DNA of 64,000 nt from Diphasiastrum complanatum. Its lineage: Eukaryota > Streptophyta > Lycopodiopsida > Lycopodiales > Lycopodiaceae. Made by a program: the position numbers and the translations under genes. Every line of letters starts with the position of its first letter. Position 1 is the stretch's first letter. Where the stretch lies: contig CM055113.1 in assembly GCA_029204225.1 (NCBI GenBank), forward strand, positions 8,112,852 to 8,176,851. The letters run 5' to 3'. This document shows positions 1-12,800 of this stretch, in pieces. The notes under the pieces are model-generated. The model ran no database searches. It saw nothing but the letters and a program-made list of their open reading frames with translations, and was not told the origin of the DNA.

Positions 1-550
1 TCGAACGTGTTCGACCCAGTATCGAATCGGATCGGGTCTAATATTTTTCGATTCATAAATTTTGATACTTATGTATTTTGATCCTTCATTCACACAAATG
101 CATGCATCAGTAATTCCATCAAAACTCTCCTTCAACTTTTAAAAGATTCCCAAGAATCGTAATTTCCTGTTAAAATAAGGGAATAAACCTTCTAAAGTAG
201 CCAATGGTAGAAATCAATGATAAACTTCATTGTTACGGTTCACGATGTACTTTATTGTTGACAACTATTACCAGCTGTAACTAGCCGTAGGCTAGTCTAG
301 TAGTCTACTCCTAAGTTTTCTCTCTCTATCAGGGTTCATGGTTTATTTGTACATTTTACATTCAGTGTGTTTATAGAGTGTTGAGTGAGAGTGCATGTTC
401 TTCTTCTGCCTTCTTTGGTGATTGCTTATGGTGAATGCTTGATGCTGCTTATCTGATTATTGACATGGTAAATTTGTTGAGTGGGGAGATTTTTACAATA
501 CTTCCTAGCTTTTGTGAAAAGTGCCATTTGTGAGAGAGGTTTGCCAAGAA
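1..550. other. Unassigned flank of Copia A
   Basis: I recognise no gene, LTR or RNA in this stretch. It is AT-rich, with short reading frames only. Its last five bases, AAGAA (546-550), are one copy of the target-site duplication of the Copia element that follows, so this is the pre-insertion host sequence on the left. Confidence 0.5.
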
Positions 551-1241
551 TGTGAAAAGAACAGTACTAAGGACCATAAATGGATCTTTGAATGATCCAC
601 AAGGTGATTGTATGCTTGTTAAACAATCTATCAGAAACTAGTCATCAGAAAACAAGATCTAGTTTAGCAGCTTGATAGGAAACAAGTAGAGACAATCAAA
701 GCATTGATCAAATAGTATAGTCCAACTTCACACGTGTGGAAATAAGATTGTAGTACGGCCTGTAGACAGTGTTTACAAAGTGCCAAAGCTGGGTTTCATT
801 GGAAATCAAGAGTAATCACCATACAATGAGAGGAAACTCGAGTTTCTCCTTGAGGCTCCAAAAAGTTTCTATCTTCTCACTATGGAGAATGGGAATACAT
901 AGTAAAACACACTTCCTTTGCAAAGTTAGGTGAAAATCCAGCATGTAATAAGGAAGTAGACTCCACTTTCTTGCCCTAATGTGAAAACCCTAGCCTAGAT
1001 CCAAGAGTCATGCTTGGTAGGTGCATGGTAGGTACAAATCTCATCATAAATCATGGTCTAGATCTTACAAAGTAGGAATCACTACCAAATAGACACAACC
1101 ACTCCTCTTGACTCGTGGTAACCTACTTTAGGTGTGTATGTACAAGTGGCACTTTGGCCATTCAAGTAACCAACAAACAATATTGACAAAATGTACAATA
1201 TTCTACATGGCTAGATTTGCCAATGTAGGCAATTTTTCACA
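551..1241 (-). repeat. 3' LTR of Copia A
   Basis: This is the left LTR, which is 3' because the element is on the minus strand. Plus-strand sequence starts TGTGAAAAGAACAG and ends AATTTTTCACA. It matches 5732-6422 nearly base for base and has the same length of 691 bp. Confidence 0.95.
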
Positions 1242-1257
1242 CTCCTCCTCAAATCTA
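1242..1257 (-). other. Polypurine tract of Copia A
   Basis: Read on the minus strand, the bases just inside the 3' LTR are TTTGAGGAGGAG. This is the purine-rich primer for plus-strand synthesis, directly abutting the LTR start TGTGAAAA. Confidence 0.85.
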
Positions 1258-1267
1258 GCCTTGGAGA

Positions 1268-4200
1268 TCACAATGCTTTTATCAATAACTCTTTAGCTTG
1301 CACTTTTTCCCTCACGAAATGATGAGCAATTTCGATGTGTTTGCTCCTTGCATGGAATGTAGGATTACTTGCAAGTGATTGGGCTGATTGGTTGTCACAA
1401 TAGATGATAGGGATCTCCTCCTCCATGACATGAAGCTTCACCAATAGCCTTTTGAGCCACAAGACCTCCTTGCATGTTGATGTCAAGGCCTTGTATTCGG
1501 ATTCTGTGGAAGATAGGGAGATGGTATCTTGCTTTTTGGAAAGCCATGCTACTACTCCATCACATAGAAAGGTGGCAAAGGCACTTGTTGATCTTCTATC
1601 CACTTTGTCACCTGCAAAATCCGAGTCGCTATAGGCTCGTAAGCCAAGATTAGTTCCTCAGCACAAAATACCAAAATTCTTAGTGAATGAAATGTATCTA
1701 AGAACTCTTTTGGCCATCTTTCAATGTGAAACTAGAGGAATTTGCATGAATTGGCTTAACTTTCCAACACTATAACTAAGATCAGGTCCAGTTATAGTTA
1801 AATAGATCAAGGAGCCAATAAGCCTTCTATATAATGTGATGTCCTCAAAGGATGCTTCATCACAACCAATAGATGCTTTTACATGTTGCTCCATTGGTGT
1901 CTCAATGCCTTTACAATTCTTCATTCCAAATCTATCTAGGATGGATGTAGCATATTTAGATTGACAAATGAAGCTAAAATCACATCCTCTAATAACCTCT
2001 ATTCCAAGAATGAATCTCAATAGGTCGAGATCTACCATCTTAAACTCTTTTTCTAAAGCAATTTTTACATCTCTAATTCCATCTAGATCATTACCACTCA
2101 AGATAATGTCATCTACATACAAAACAAGAATAATGATCATGCCATCATAAAAACTTATATACAATGATGGATCATAGACACTCATTACAAAATTGATGGA
2201 AATGAGAAAAGAGTTTAGCCTAGAGTACCATGCTCTAGGTGCTTGCTTGAGCCCATAAAGGCTCTTCTTCAAAAAACACACCTTTCCTTCATGCTTTGCC
2301 TTGATGAAGCCCTCGGGTTGCCTCATGTAGATCTCTTCCTCCAAATAACCATTGAGGAATGCATTTATGAAGTCAAGTTGGAATAGCTCCCAATTGAAGG
2401 TTGTAGCAAGACTAATGATCAACCTGATAGTAACAAGCTTAGCCACAGGAGCAAAATTCTCATCATAATCAATGCCTTTGGTTTGTAAAAAACCTTTGGC
2501 AACAAACCTAGCTTTATGCTTGCTTATTGATCCATCTTGATTATACTTCAATCTAAACACCCACTTGCAATCAAGAGGTTTCTTCCCTTGAGGAAGATCC
2601 ACAAGATCCCAAGTATGATTCTCAATAAGAGCATCATACTCTACTTGCATAGCATCCATCCAACTTTTAGACTTACAAGCATCTTCATAGCATGTTGGCT
2701 CATCTAACATTGAAGTAAGAAAGGTATAAGATGTGAAAGATGATGAGCTTTCCCTTTGATCACCTTGACCATCATAGGTGAGCCTCAATGGCTCGGATCT
2801 TGCCCTTGTAGATCTTCTTGGAGTTCTTGGAGTTCTTGCATCTTGAGGTGGATCCTCAAGTTCTTCTTCACTTGGAAGCTCCTCCTCCATCCTAGCATGA
2901 TCCTTGGCATCAAGATGATTAGTAGCATTATCATCCAAATCACAAGCATGTCATTCATCAAAAATAACATCCCTACTCACTATCACCTTGCTAGTGATGG
3001 GATTGAAGACTCTATAACCTTTGCTATTCTCACCATATCCCACAAAGATGCCTTTGATGGATGTTGCTTCATCCTTCCTTCTCTTATCCAAGGATTGTTG
3101 TCCATAGCAAGTGGATCCAAAAACTTTGAGATCCTTGAGATTGGGCTTCTCTCCAAATAGAGCTTCAAATGGTGTGATTCCTCCAATGGCTTGGTTTGGC
3201 AATCTATTGCACAAATAGTTAGCACAAGTTATTGCTTCACCCCAAAATGGTTTGGATAGAGAAGCATCTAGCCTTAAGGCCTTAGCACACTCACAAAGAG
3301 ATCTATTTCTTCTCACTCAGTGTATGGACATGACAACTCCCTCTTTATGCCATTAGAACTACAAAAGTCAATCAACTTATTGGAGATATATTCACCTCCA
3401 TTATCACTCCTTAATACCTTAATCTTGGTACTAAGTTGATTTTCTACCAAAGTCTTGAACTTTACAAAAGAATCAAACACCATTGATTTGCTAGACAAGA
3501 GGTACATCAACAAAATCTAGAATAGTCATCAATGAAGATATATAGTACTTGGCACCACCATTAGACTCATGTGAAAAACTATGAACATCCGAATGGATGA
3601 GCTCAAGAGGAGAGTTTGATCTTGATGTAGATCTTGAGAAGGGTAGTTTGTGAGCCTTTGAGAGGCTGCATGCTTCACATCTCTTCCCACACTTTGACAA
3701 ATGCTTGGGGAGTCCAACTGCAAGCTCCTTTGCAACCATAGATTCGATGGCTTTGTAGTTGGGGTGGCCCAACCTTTTGTGCCACAGTTCCACCTTTGAT
3801 AACTCCACCTTTGCCAAGTTAACACTCTCCACTGCAATATTAGCATCAAGCTTAAACAATCTACCTTGCTTAAAGCCTTTGGCTATACATTCATCTTTTC
3901 TAAGGATGGAACAAACTCCATGCTTAAATTGTACATCTAGGCCATTATCCAATAACTGGCCAACACTAAGCAAATTCTTGGTTACCTTAGGAACATAAAG
4001 AACATTATCAAGATTCATCCTTTTGGATGATCCCACATACAAGGGAATTGTTCCTATTCCACTTATCTTACATTCTTGACTACTTGCAGTATAGATTGAT
4101 CTATGTAAGTCATTGTAAAAAAGTAAGGTGGAGAATATGTCCTTTTGATATGTCATGTGGGAACCTGCCCCACTATCAATCCACCAATAATCATTGGTGT

Positions 4201-5101
4201 TGCTCTTGGATGATGGTGGTTTGTTGGAAACCATCAAGATTGACTCTTCATCCTCCTCCTCCTGATGTGCAATGTTGCTTTGTTTGCTCTCTTGTGCCTT
4301 CTTCTTCTTGAGATATTTTGATGCAAAATGTCCTTTCTTTCCACAAAAAAAACATTTGTACTTGGACTTGTCTTTGATCTTGCCCTTTGAGCTTGAAGCC
4401 TCATCCTTCTCCTTGGTCTCCTTGAAGTGCTTCTTCTTGCCATTGGTCTTCTTCTTGCTTTTGAATGAGAAATTAGCTTTTTCATCACCATCCTGCAGAG
4501 AAATAACATTCATTCTTGCATTGGTATGCAACATCCTACACTCTTCAACTACTAATACACTGTGTAGCTTTTCTATAGTAGGCAAAGTGTCTTGGATTGC
4601 AAAGCTTTGGACCAAATTTGTAAAGCCACTCCCTAGACCATTGAGGACAATCTGAACAAGCTCACTATCTTGAATCTTCTCTCCAATGGAAGCTAACTCC
4701 CTATTGAGAGACTTGATTCTTAGCACATAATCTTGTGCACTCTCATCACTCCTCTTCATGCTTTGTAGAATCTGATTCCTAAGCATGAGAACCCTCGAAG
4801 TGTTCCTAGACTCATAGATAGATTTTAAAGATTCCCAAGCCTCTTTAGCACTCTTACATGATGATACTTTCCTTAAAAGATCATTGCTTACATTCATCTT
4901 AATACAGTGAAGTGCAAGCCTAGACCTCTTCTTGTATCTCACTAATTCCTGTGCACCTAGAGGTTCATCTTCATCATCTATTAGAAAATCATAAAGATCC
5001 TGGAGCACCATTAGTGACTCCATCCTCACTTTCCAAATAGCATAATTGGTAGAATTTAACCTCTCACTAGCTTCTAGAAGGTAGGCTCCCACTGATCCCA
5101 T
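1268..5101 (-). pseudogene. Copia A gag-pol pseudogene
   Basis: Domains run right to left: gag from the likely start at 5101 (MGSVGAYLLEA), a zinc knuckle near 4340, protease (WWIDSGAGSHM) near 4180, integrase HHCC and first Asp (HSDVHS) near 3600, RT with YVDD near 2120, and RNase H at about 1630-1268. Visible damage: the fourth zinc-knuckle ligand is Tyr (CFFCGKKGHFASKY), two single-base frameshifts lie around 3490-3535, and a deletion near 3315 removes the NGVAE segment with the catalytic Glu of the DD35E integrase. There is also an in-frame TGA at 2951-2953, and frameshifts lie near 1700 and at the end of RNase H. It cannot make a working polyprotein. Family assignment is certain; exact frameshift positions are by eye. 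Confidence 0.93.
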
Positions 5102-5718
5102 CTTACTTGCAAGATTATACACACAAGATATAGATTTGTTTGGACTTGAAACTCACAAAGGTTTCTAACTTGCAGTGTTTCACTCAAATGTTGACTTCTA
5201 ATCCAACAGATGGATTTGTAATCACAGTTCTATCACACCCTCACAACGCTGGAATGAAGATAAGATGAGATGAAAACTACAGCCAAGCAAATCTTGCCAA
5301 TCTTGGCTATTCTTGGACAAAAAACTGACTCTATCTCTCTCATTCACTTTGTACTTTCAAGACCTGGTTTCCACTTTAAGAATGTCTGAAATCAGCCTAG
5401 CTTGATTACTTTTCATGAAACAAACTCAAAACTAATCAATGGCAAGTGATCTTGGTAGCTTATCCTAGGATTTGCACCAAAAATTACATCAAACTGACAC
5501 CAGATGAATTTTCTATGATCCAATGAATATGGATTATTAAATGCTAGTTCAAAGATGCCCACACGTGTGAACAATATGGATTTTGATCCTGAAAAAAAAT
5601 GGGATCAAATCCCCTCACCAAAACCTGGATACCAGCTCGCCCTTCCAATACTAGCTTTTTGCACCAAAACCTGCTAAAACTGGATTAGATTCAACCATAG
5701 ATCAATGGCCTTGTACTT

Positions 5719-5731
5719 GGCTCTGATACCA
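5719..5731 (-). other. Primer-binding site of Copia A
   Basis: On the minus strand this reads TGGTATCAGAGCC, complementary to the 3' end of plant initiator tRNA-Met. It lies directly inside the 5' LTR, as expected for minus-strand priming. Confidence 0.93.
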
Positions 5732-6422
5732 TGTGAAAAGAACAGTACTAAGGACCATAAATGGATCTTTGAATGATCCACAAGGTGATTGTATGTTTGT
5801 TAAACAATCTATCAGAAACTAGTCATCAGAAAACAAGATCTAGTTTAGCAGCTTGATAGGAAACAAGTAGAGACAATCAAAGCATTGATCAAATAGTATA
5901 ATCCAACTCCACACGTGTGGAAATAAGGCTGTAGTACGGCCTTAGATAGTGTTTACAAAGTGCCAAAGCTGGGTTTCATTGGAAATCAAGAGTAATCACC
6001 ATACAATGAGAGGAAACTCGAGTTTCTCCTTGAGGCTCCAAAAAGTTTCTATCTTCTCACTATGGAGAATGAGAATACATAGTAAAACACACTTCCTTTG
6101 CAAAGTTAGGTGAAAATCCAGCATGTAATAAGGAAGTAGACTGCACTTTCTTGCCCTAATGTGAAAACCCTAGCCTAGATCCAAGAGTCATGCTTGGTAG
6201 GTGCATGGTAGGTACAAATCTCATCATAAATCATGGTCTAGATCCTACAAAGTAGGAATCATTTCCAAATAGACACAACCACTCCTCTTGACTCGTGGTA
6301 ACCTACTTTAGGTGTGTATGTACAAGTGGCACTTTGGCCATTCAAGTAACCAACAAACAATATAGACAAAATGTACAAATATTCTACATGGCTAGATTTG
6401 CCAATGTAGGCAATTTTTCACA
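5732..6422 (-). repeat. 5' LTR of Copia A
   Basis: This 691-bp right-hand LTR is nearly identical to 551-1241 and is followed by the AAGAA duplication at 6423-6427. Because the element is reversed, transcription would start here and run leftward. The leader between LTR and gag (about 5102-5718) is non-coding. Confidence 0.95.
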
Positions 6423-6635
6423 AAGAAATCTCTCATTTGTTTGTTTGGAAAACTGCAGATCACACTAATCAGTGTCTAGTATTGCCATTCAGAGTTTATG
6501 AGGCTTCATACTTTTCTCATTGCCGATATTTCCTTTTGAACGATCACACACTTCAAAATCTTGCGGAAGTGAGGAATCTAGAATATTATCTTTGAAAATT
6601 CTTATATTCCCTCTACTTTTCATCTTGATCCGTAC

Positions 6636-6789
6636 TGATATCGGATCAATGCGTGCGAGTTAAAGAAAATCCTGAGCGGTCGTACACCTACGCGCTAAAC
6701 CGATATCACATATTCATATTAATATCAAATCAATGTGCGAGAGCCCAAGGTCCCGAGCGATAGTACACCTGCACGCTGAACCGATATTG
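6636..6789. repeat. Degenerate direct repeat pair, about 73 bp
   Basis: Two similar units lie at 6636-6708 and 6719-6789. Both have the pattern GATATCGGATCAATG...GAGCGGTCGTACACCT...CGCTAAACCGATAT, and both are framed by an (A/C)CGATAT-like box. No coding sense is apparent. They may be internal repeats of an unrecognised LTR. Confidence 0.7.
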
Positions 6790-6836
6790 CATGTGTCCGT
6801 AGGGGCTATGATCAAGCTCTTGTAGTTAGAGAATGA

Positions 6837-6995
6837 GACGAAAGATTTGACCGTGGAAGGTTTCAATCGAGAGGTGGAAACTCAAGCCGGGGATCATTTC
6901 AACAATTTCATGAGCAAGTCAATGATAGTCCGAATTGAGACAATTGGAATCAAGGCCGAGGTCAAGGACGCAGCTATTCCAGATTCTCACATAGC
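6837..6995 (+). pseudogene. Possible gag nucleocapsid-linker relic
   Basis: One plus-strand frame reads as a Gly/Arg/Gln/Ser-rich stretch (DRGRFQSRGGNSSRGSFQQF, later NWNQGRGQGRSYSR) with an internal TGA. This composition is typical of the basic spacer before the zinc knuckle in Copia gag proteins, but no knuckle follows. Composition alone is weak evidence. Confidence 0.3.
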
Positions 6996-6999
6996 TGCA

Positions 7000-9470
7000 A
7001 TATAATTATATTTGGACATTGAAAGAATTAACATTGATATTTTTGAAAAATATACATCCAAATATTTTGCACAAAAATTTGAAAATTGTTGCAGAATTTT
7101 TATGAGCCAAAATTTTAAAAATTTCAAAATTCTGAATTATTTGTTGTACTAAGTTTTTAGTAAATAAAATACGTGCATTGCATATCAATACTACAACTAT
7201 CACAAAATTTAGAAAAACTTCTTAGGTGAGTGAAAATTAACGACATATATTCTTCCTAAAAAACTTGATTAAATTTCTAAAACATTTGATTCTTATATCA
7301 AATTTCTATATATTCATACCAATGATACTGTTTATAATATCAATGACAATAACAAAAATAAATCAACTTTCTTTTTTACAAATCAACTCTCTTCAACAAT
7401 CAACATGATTATGGGGTATGGCCCTTCTAGAAAACATCTTAAATTTTGACAAATTCTACAAATTCTTATTACGTCAAAATCTCTCTCCAAGTATGTGGAA
7501 CAAAACATTTTCATACATATAGTGGGCTCCAAACATCAAAATATTTAAATATCAATCATGTCGGAGATCTTGTAAGTTCTTGTCTATCTATATGACTATA
7601 TAATACAATCATGTATATATAAGGTGTTTGCTATACTAACCAAGAAGGTGTTTGTTATATTGACCATTTATACATAAGAGATTTGTTATACTAACCATAT
7701 TTTTGAAAATAATACTTATGATTGTTAACACGCAATAGTTGTGTCAAGTAGGACTTTATTTTTTTCATACACTTATTTTTTGTGTGTTGAAGAGTTCTAT
7801 GTTTACCTAATATCAATAATGGTAGAAACTTTTCCATCAACTTGATATATTTTGTCCATTGTATGTGAAGTTGTTTCTTAACTGTAGATTACATATTATT
7901 GCAGATGGTTTCAAAATGTTGATGAACAACTCTTTAGAGTCAAAGTCTTCAACATAATGTATAGATATCTTATTCTGGTAACAGTGAAGTGATAAAATTA
8001 AATCTTAATATGCATCAATAGAAAAATAATATTTTCTTAAAATCTTCCAATATCCAAAATTTTATGATATATAGATTTTTCTTCTTGTCAAAAGATGGTG
8101 AATATGATGCTTTTCATCAATAGAAAAAGAATAAACATCGAAATGACTTATTTACACATTCTTGAAAGCAAACGTATAAATAAGGCCACTAACAAACTAA
8201 ATATCAAAAGATTTATATTCATCTTTATCTAAAAGAGTAATGTATCAAACTTATGTGGACATTTTTTCTTTGAAACTCATGCTTTTGTATAAGTAAGATT
8301 AACCATTTAAAACTAAAACAACAATTCATATAAAAATACAAGTCAAGTTAAGATGTGTGATCTTCCATGTTATTATTTATTGTACTATTTTAGAAGAGCA
8401 TGTTTCATACATTGTTGAGCACAAAAATATTTAGTATCACATTATTACATTTTTACATAAAGTATAAATAGACTATTGCTTCTATAAAAGAATATGACAA
8501 CAATTTAAATTCCTTGAAATGGAACAAGATGAAATATTGATATAATGCTAAAATGTGAAAGCACTTTCACATTGATTGATGCACATCATGATTAATTCAC
8601 ATGGTATGTTCTGTTTGTTCTAAATGCCACCCCCAAAGTGAAAATAATCATTACTTCTATTATTGTTATTGATAGGACTTCAAAAACATAGTTTCATCTA
8701 TCTATTTCAATAATAGTACCAAAATCTTTGTCGGATGAAATTAAAAATATTTAAAGGGATAACATAATTAGTTCATATTTAAACTAGATTCTATCATCTT
8801 ATGATACAATATTTATCTTGTCTTTTTGGATTTAAAATGTAAAAAATTATTGATTTTAAATTTAAAAATTGATAAAGGGATTTTTTTTCAAGTACACGAT
8901 AGTTTTTTTCATGTTAATGAAAATTTTAGATTTTTTACACTATCAAATATTTCATGATTGGATGTGTCTTTTATAGCTCTACACAATGCAATGTACTTGA
9001 ATTATCTTCTTTTGATACACCATTTTATCGAAGTATAATTCTTGACAATTGAATTGCACAAACAATTTGGCTAATCAAAGATTGAGTGGAGTATATTATT
9101 TTGGACGTAGTTCACTTTAAGATATTCAAAAATAATTTATGTGGATGTTCACTTTTTTATATTAAAGTGATCAACCTTACTGAAAAATAACTACCAAATT
9201 GAGATGATAAATTTTATTAACATTTGAAACCACATTTTATTTTAAAAGCCTATCTAGATCTCAAATAAATAGTAATAGCGTGCCTTCTCAATGCTCTTCA
9301 ACTTGTCATATTAATCAATCATCAAAAGCTTTTAAGTATTTTCAATGTAGTGTAATATCTTACATATGTAACTGTTGGAAGAAAAATCGATTCCATTGGT
9401 AAAATTGATGAGGAAATGTGACAAACATACTATATTTGTAGTTGGTGGTTCTTTTTAAAAAAATTCTATT
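7000..9470. other. AT-rich DNA without recognised genes
   Basis: This stretch is strongly AT-rich and has no long reading frame with recognisable motifs, no LTR ends and no RNA gene that I can see. Around 7622-7698 a short imperfect motif, GGTGTTTGYTATAYTRACCA, recurs three times. The region is probably decayed intergenic or transposon-derived sequence. Confidence 0.5.
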
Positions 9471-9481
9471 CCTCATTGTGA

Positions 9482-9600
9482 AATGGATACTTGGAGGAGA
9501 AAATCTTCATGAAGCAACCCAATGGCTTCATCAAAGAGGGAGAAGAAGACAAAGTGTGTTTTCTCAAAAAAAGTTTTTATGAACTCAAGACACTCGCCAT
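9482..9600 (+). pseudogene. Copia RT relic on the plus strand
   Basis: A plus-strand frame reads NGYLEEKIFMKQPNGFIKEG and then a KVCFLKKSFYELK stretch. That is the Copia RT segment normally found just after the first catalytic Asp (NGDLEEEIYM...LKKSLYGLK). Nothing recognisable continues on either side, so this is an isolated, old fragment, opposite in orientation to elements A and B. Confidence 0.8.
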
Positions 9601-9832
9601 TACCTAAAATCATGACTTTAAATTGTACATAGGGTCTAAAGCTATACACTTTAAGCCTCATGAAAAATATTAAATCAATGTTGGAGGACCAATGAATGAA
9701 ATCTAAATTGGAAATGCTAGGATCTACTTGAAATTTACAAATGCAATCTTGAAGTTTGGCAAATGCAATCCATAATAGATTTGATATGGCATAAAATTGG
9801 CTCCTGGTTAGAGAAGATCAACTACAAGAAAA

Positions 9833-12800
9833 TCACAAATTACGACATCTAAAGCTGATTATGATATTTATACCAGTCTCTCTTAAGGTCACGGTTGGTG
9901 CCTTGGTATCTTCGTCAGGTTCAGCATGTTGAAGAACTTCTGGTGCTTGATCCTGGGAAGCGCTTTGGTGAAGATGTCTGCGACCATTTCTATTGTGGAG
10001 CAGTATTGAAGGATTACTTGCCCTGAGAAAAGTTTCTCTTGAATGAAATGATACTGGATTTCTATGTGCTTGGATTTGCCATGAAATCTGGGATTCATTG
10101 ACAGTGAAATACAACTCAAATTGTCACACAGAATGGTGGTAGCATTGAACTGAGTGTGATGTAAGCCGTGAAGTATTAACCTAATCCATACAGTTTCTTT
10201 TGAAGCTTGACATGCTGCGATGTACTCTACTTCTGATTTCTGCTTCCTTGAGTTCCACGAAATTGGTCCCCCTGCCAGATAGAAACAGAACCTGGAGGTA
10301 GATTTTTGGTAGAGATTGTTCCTTTTCAATATGAGTCGGAGTAGCCTCGCAGGACGAGTGGGTCGATAGCATTTTCCATTATAACATAAAATGTGATCTA
10401 AACTTCTCCGAATATATCTCATCACTCTCTTTAATGCTTTCCAATGAGAGATCTTAGGATTAGACATGAATTGACTTTACGTGCTAATAGTGTATGCTAA
10501 ATCTGATCTAGTACACATCATTGCATACATCAAAGATCCTATTAGTGAATGATAAGGGTACTTCGCTATGTCGAGTACTTCACTATCAAAATCAGCACAA
10601 GTAGGTTTAGTCAATACCATACTTAGATCCATTAGAGTATCAATTGGTTTGCAATCAAACATATACAATTTCTCTAAAATGCTTTTTAGATATGCCTACT
10701 GGCTAAGATAGATCTTCTTTTGAAGTCTATTTCTAGTAATGTGAATTTCTAGCAAAGAATGGAGAGCTCCTAAATCAGTCATGTCAAATTCCTTTGATAG
10801 ATCACTCTTAGTAGTGTGCACAAGAGAAGTGTCGTTAGACAAGATAAATACATCATCTATGTAAAGAGCTATGTGAACTGAATTGGGTTGAAGTGTTTGA
10901 AAATCCCAATTGAATGAGATAAGAGTTGATTCTATCGACCCATGCTCTTGCGGCCTATTTCAGACCGTAGATTGCTTTGTGCAGCTTGCACACTTTGTGC
11001 TCTTGGACTTTGACTTCGAATCATTCCGGTTGGGAGGTAGACAACTCTTACTCAATGTTGCCATTGAGAAATGCTGTCTTGACATCCATTTGGTACATTT
11101 CGAGGTCTTCCACGGCTGCTAACGCAATCAGAGTTCTGATTGACTACATATACAACCAAAGACTTTTAAATGGTTGACACTAGGCTTGTGTCCATGCCAA
11201 ACTTTATAAGGAGTTTTGTTGTTGACGACTTTGGTGCTAGATCTACTTTGTAAGCAAGCTATGGCAGTAGCTTCTGTCCAAAACTTCGTAGGTAGGTGCG
11301 CTTGATGTAGCATGGATATGGCTGAGTTGCAAAGATTTCAATTTTTCCTTTTTGCAATCCAGTTCTATTGAGGTGAATAGGAAGTGGTCATTGGAGGAGT
11401 TCTAAATCCAAAAAAGACCCTTATTATATTTTTTCTTAAATTTTTCTTACACATAGACCAATCAAAACACTCAAATTTGAAATCTACGTAACGTAACTTT
11501 TTGAGTCCACATTTTGATTCCACACTAAAAATGGCATAACTTTTTAGTGGTAAATCCAAATTTAGCAGAGTTTGGTGCATTGGAAAGCGCTCAACAAGAG
11601 CTTTCCAATGATATGTTACATGACATATTCTGAGCTATGATTAAAAAGTTATGGCAAGTCAAAAGTATTAGTGTTATAATATTTTAACAATATAAAAGAG
11701 ATCTTGCACAAATTCTTAAAGGGTCTTTTTGGAGCTCAAAACTCCCCTAATGGAACTGTCTTCTAATACCATGTTCAACCATGTAGTCATACATCTCGTT
11801 AGAGAGGTATTCACCGCCACCATTAGTTCGAAGTGCTTTCACTTTTGAATCTTTTGAAGCATTCAAAGGCTTCTGATTTGTACTTAATGAACATGATTGT
11901 AGACCATCTACAATAATCATATATGAAAGATAAAATAGATCGCATCTCCTAAAAACGGAGTTGGCATTGGACCACAAAGATCACTATGTACAAGATCCAA
12001 TACATGCTTTGTTTTGATGGAATGTGATTTAGGAAACTTGCTTCTAGAGTGCTTCCCATAGATGCATAATTCACCAAATAAAGATTTCTTATCTAATGAA
12101 GAAGGAAAATGTAATCCATCAACTAAATTATTACAACGCATATAGGAAAGTGATCTTGTATTCACATGTCCAAATCGACTATGCCATAGAATAGCATTAT
12201 TGTTTACATTTTCATGAGAGATGCTAGCTAATGCAACTGAATTAAAGAGTACATAAAGATTTTCTAGTGCATGTAGTCAAAGTAGTATCTTGATCGAAGA
12301 TTGTACACTGTTCAGATGAGAAAGTAATAGTGTAGCCCTCAATAGTTATCTTAGAAACTAAGAATAGGTTCTTTGACAACTAAGGTATGTGAAGAACATT
12401 GGTGACATAAATAGAAAAATCATTCTTGAATGCAATCTTGACCGTCCCTTTGCCTTCCACGCGTATGGTGCCTGAATCTCTGAGATAGATGAATTGATCT
12501 CTGCTGTAAGCTGCATACTCAGTAAACCATTTCTTGCAAGAGGTCATGTGTTGGGTAGCGTCGTTGTCCAGGTACCTGCTATCGTGGTCTTCGTTGCCAC
12601 TGTTGCAAGCCATTAACAGATGTGTATCTTGCTCCTTGAATTCTGCCACATTGGAGGAATCTGGCTGCTGCTGTTGTTGCTTCTTGCCTCATTGTAGATG
12701 CGGATACGACACTCCTTGATGTCATGATTGGCTCTCTTGCAATATCTGCAGAAAAGCTTCTTGTGCGATCCACTATTCTCACCTTGAGTGTGGGGCTTCT

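Larger units (their letters stand above)
551..6422 (-). mobile_element. Full-length, defective Ty1/copia element A
   Basis: This is a complete LTR retrotransposon in minus orientation. Two 691-bp LTRs with TG..CA ends (551-1241 and 5732-6422) enclose a broken gag-pol. The flanks carry a 5-bp target duplication, AAGAA, at 546-550 and 6423-6427. A primer-binding site and a purine tract sit at the expected inner edges. By eye the LTRs differ at roughly a dozen substitutions and two indels, about 98% identity, so insertion is fairly recent although the reading frame is already disabled. The order gag, protease, integrase, RT, RNase H assigns it to Copia. Confidence 0.95.

Noticed and set aside
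11747-11760. A 3-bp target duplication for the MITE
   Set aside because: The flanks read TTC and ACC on the Copia coding strand at copy 1 and do not match. Copy 2 flanks do not match either, so no duplication is claimed.
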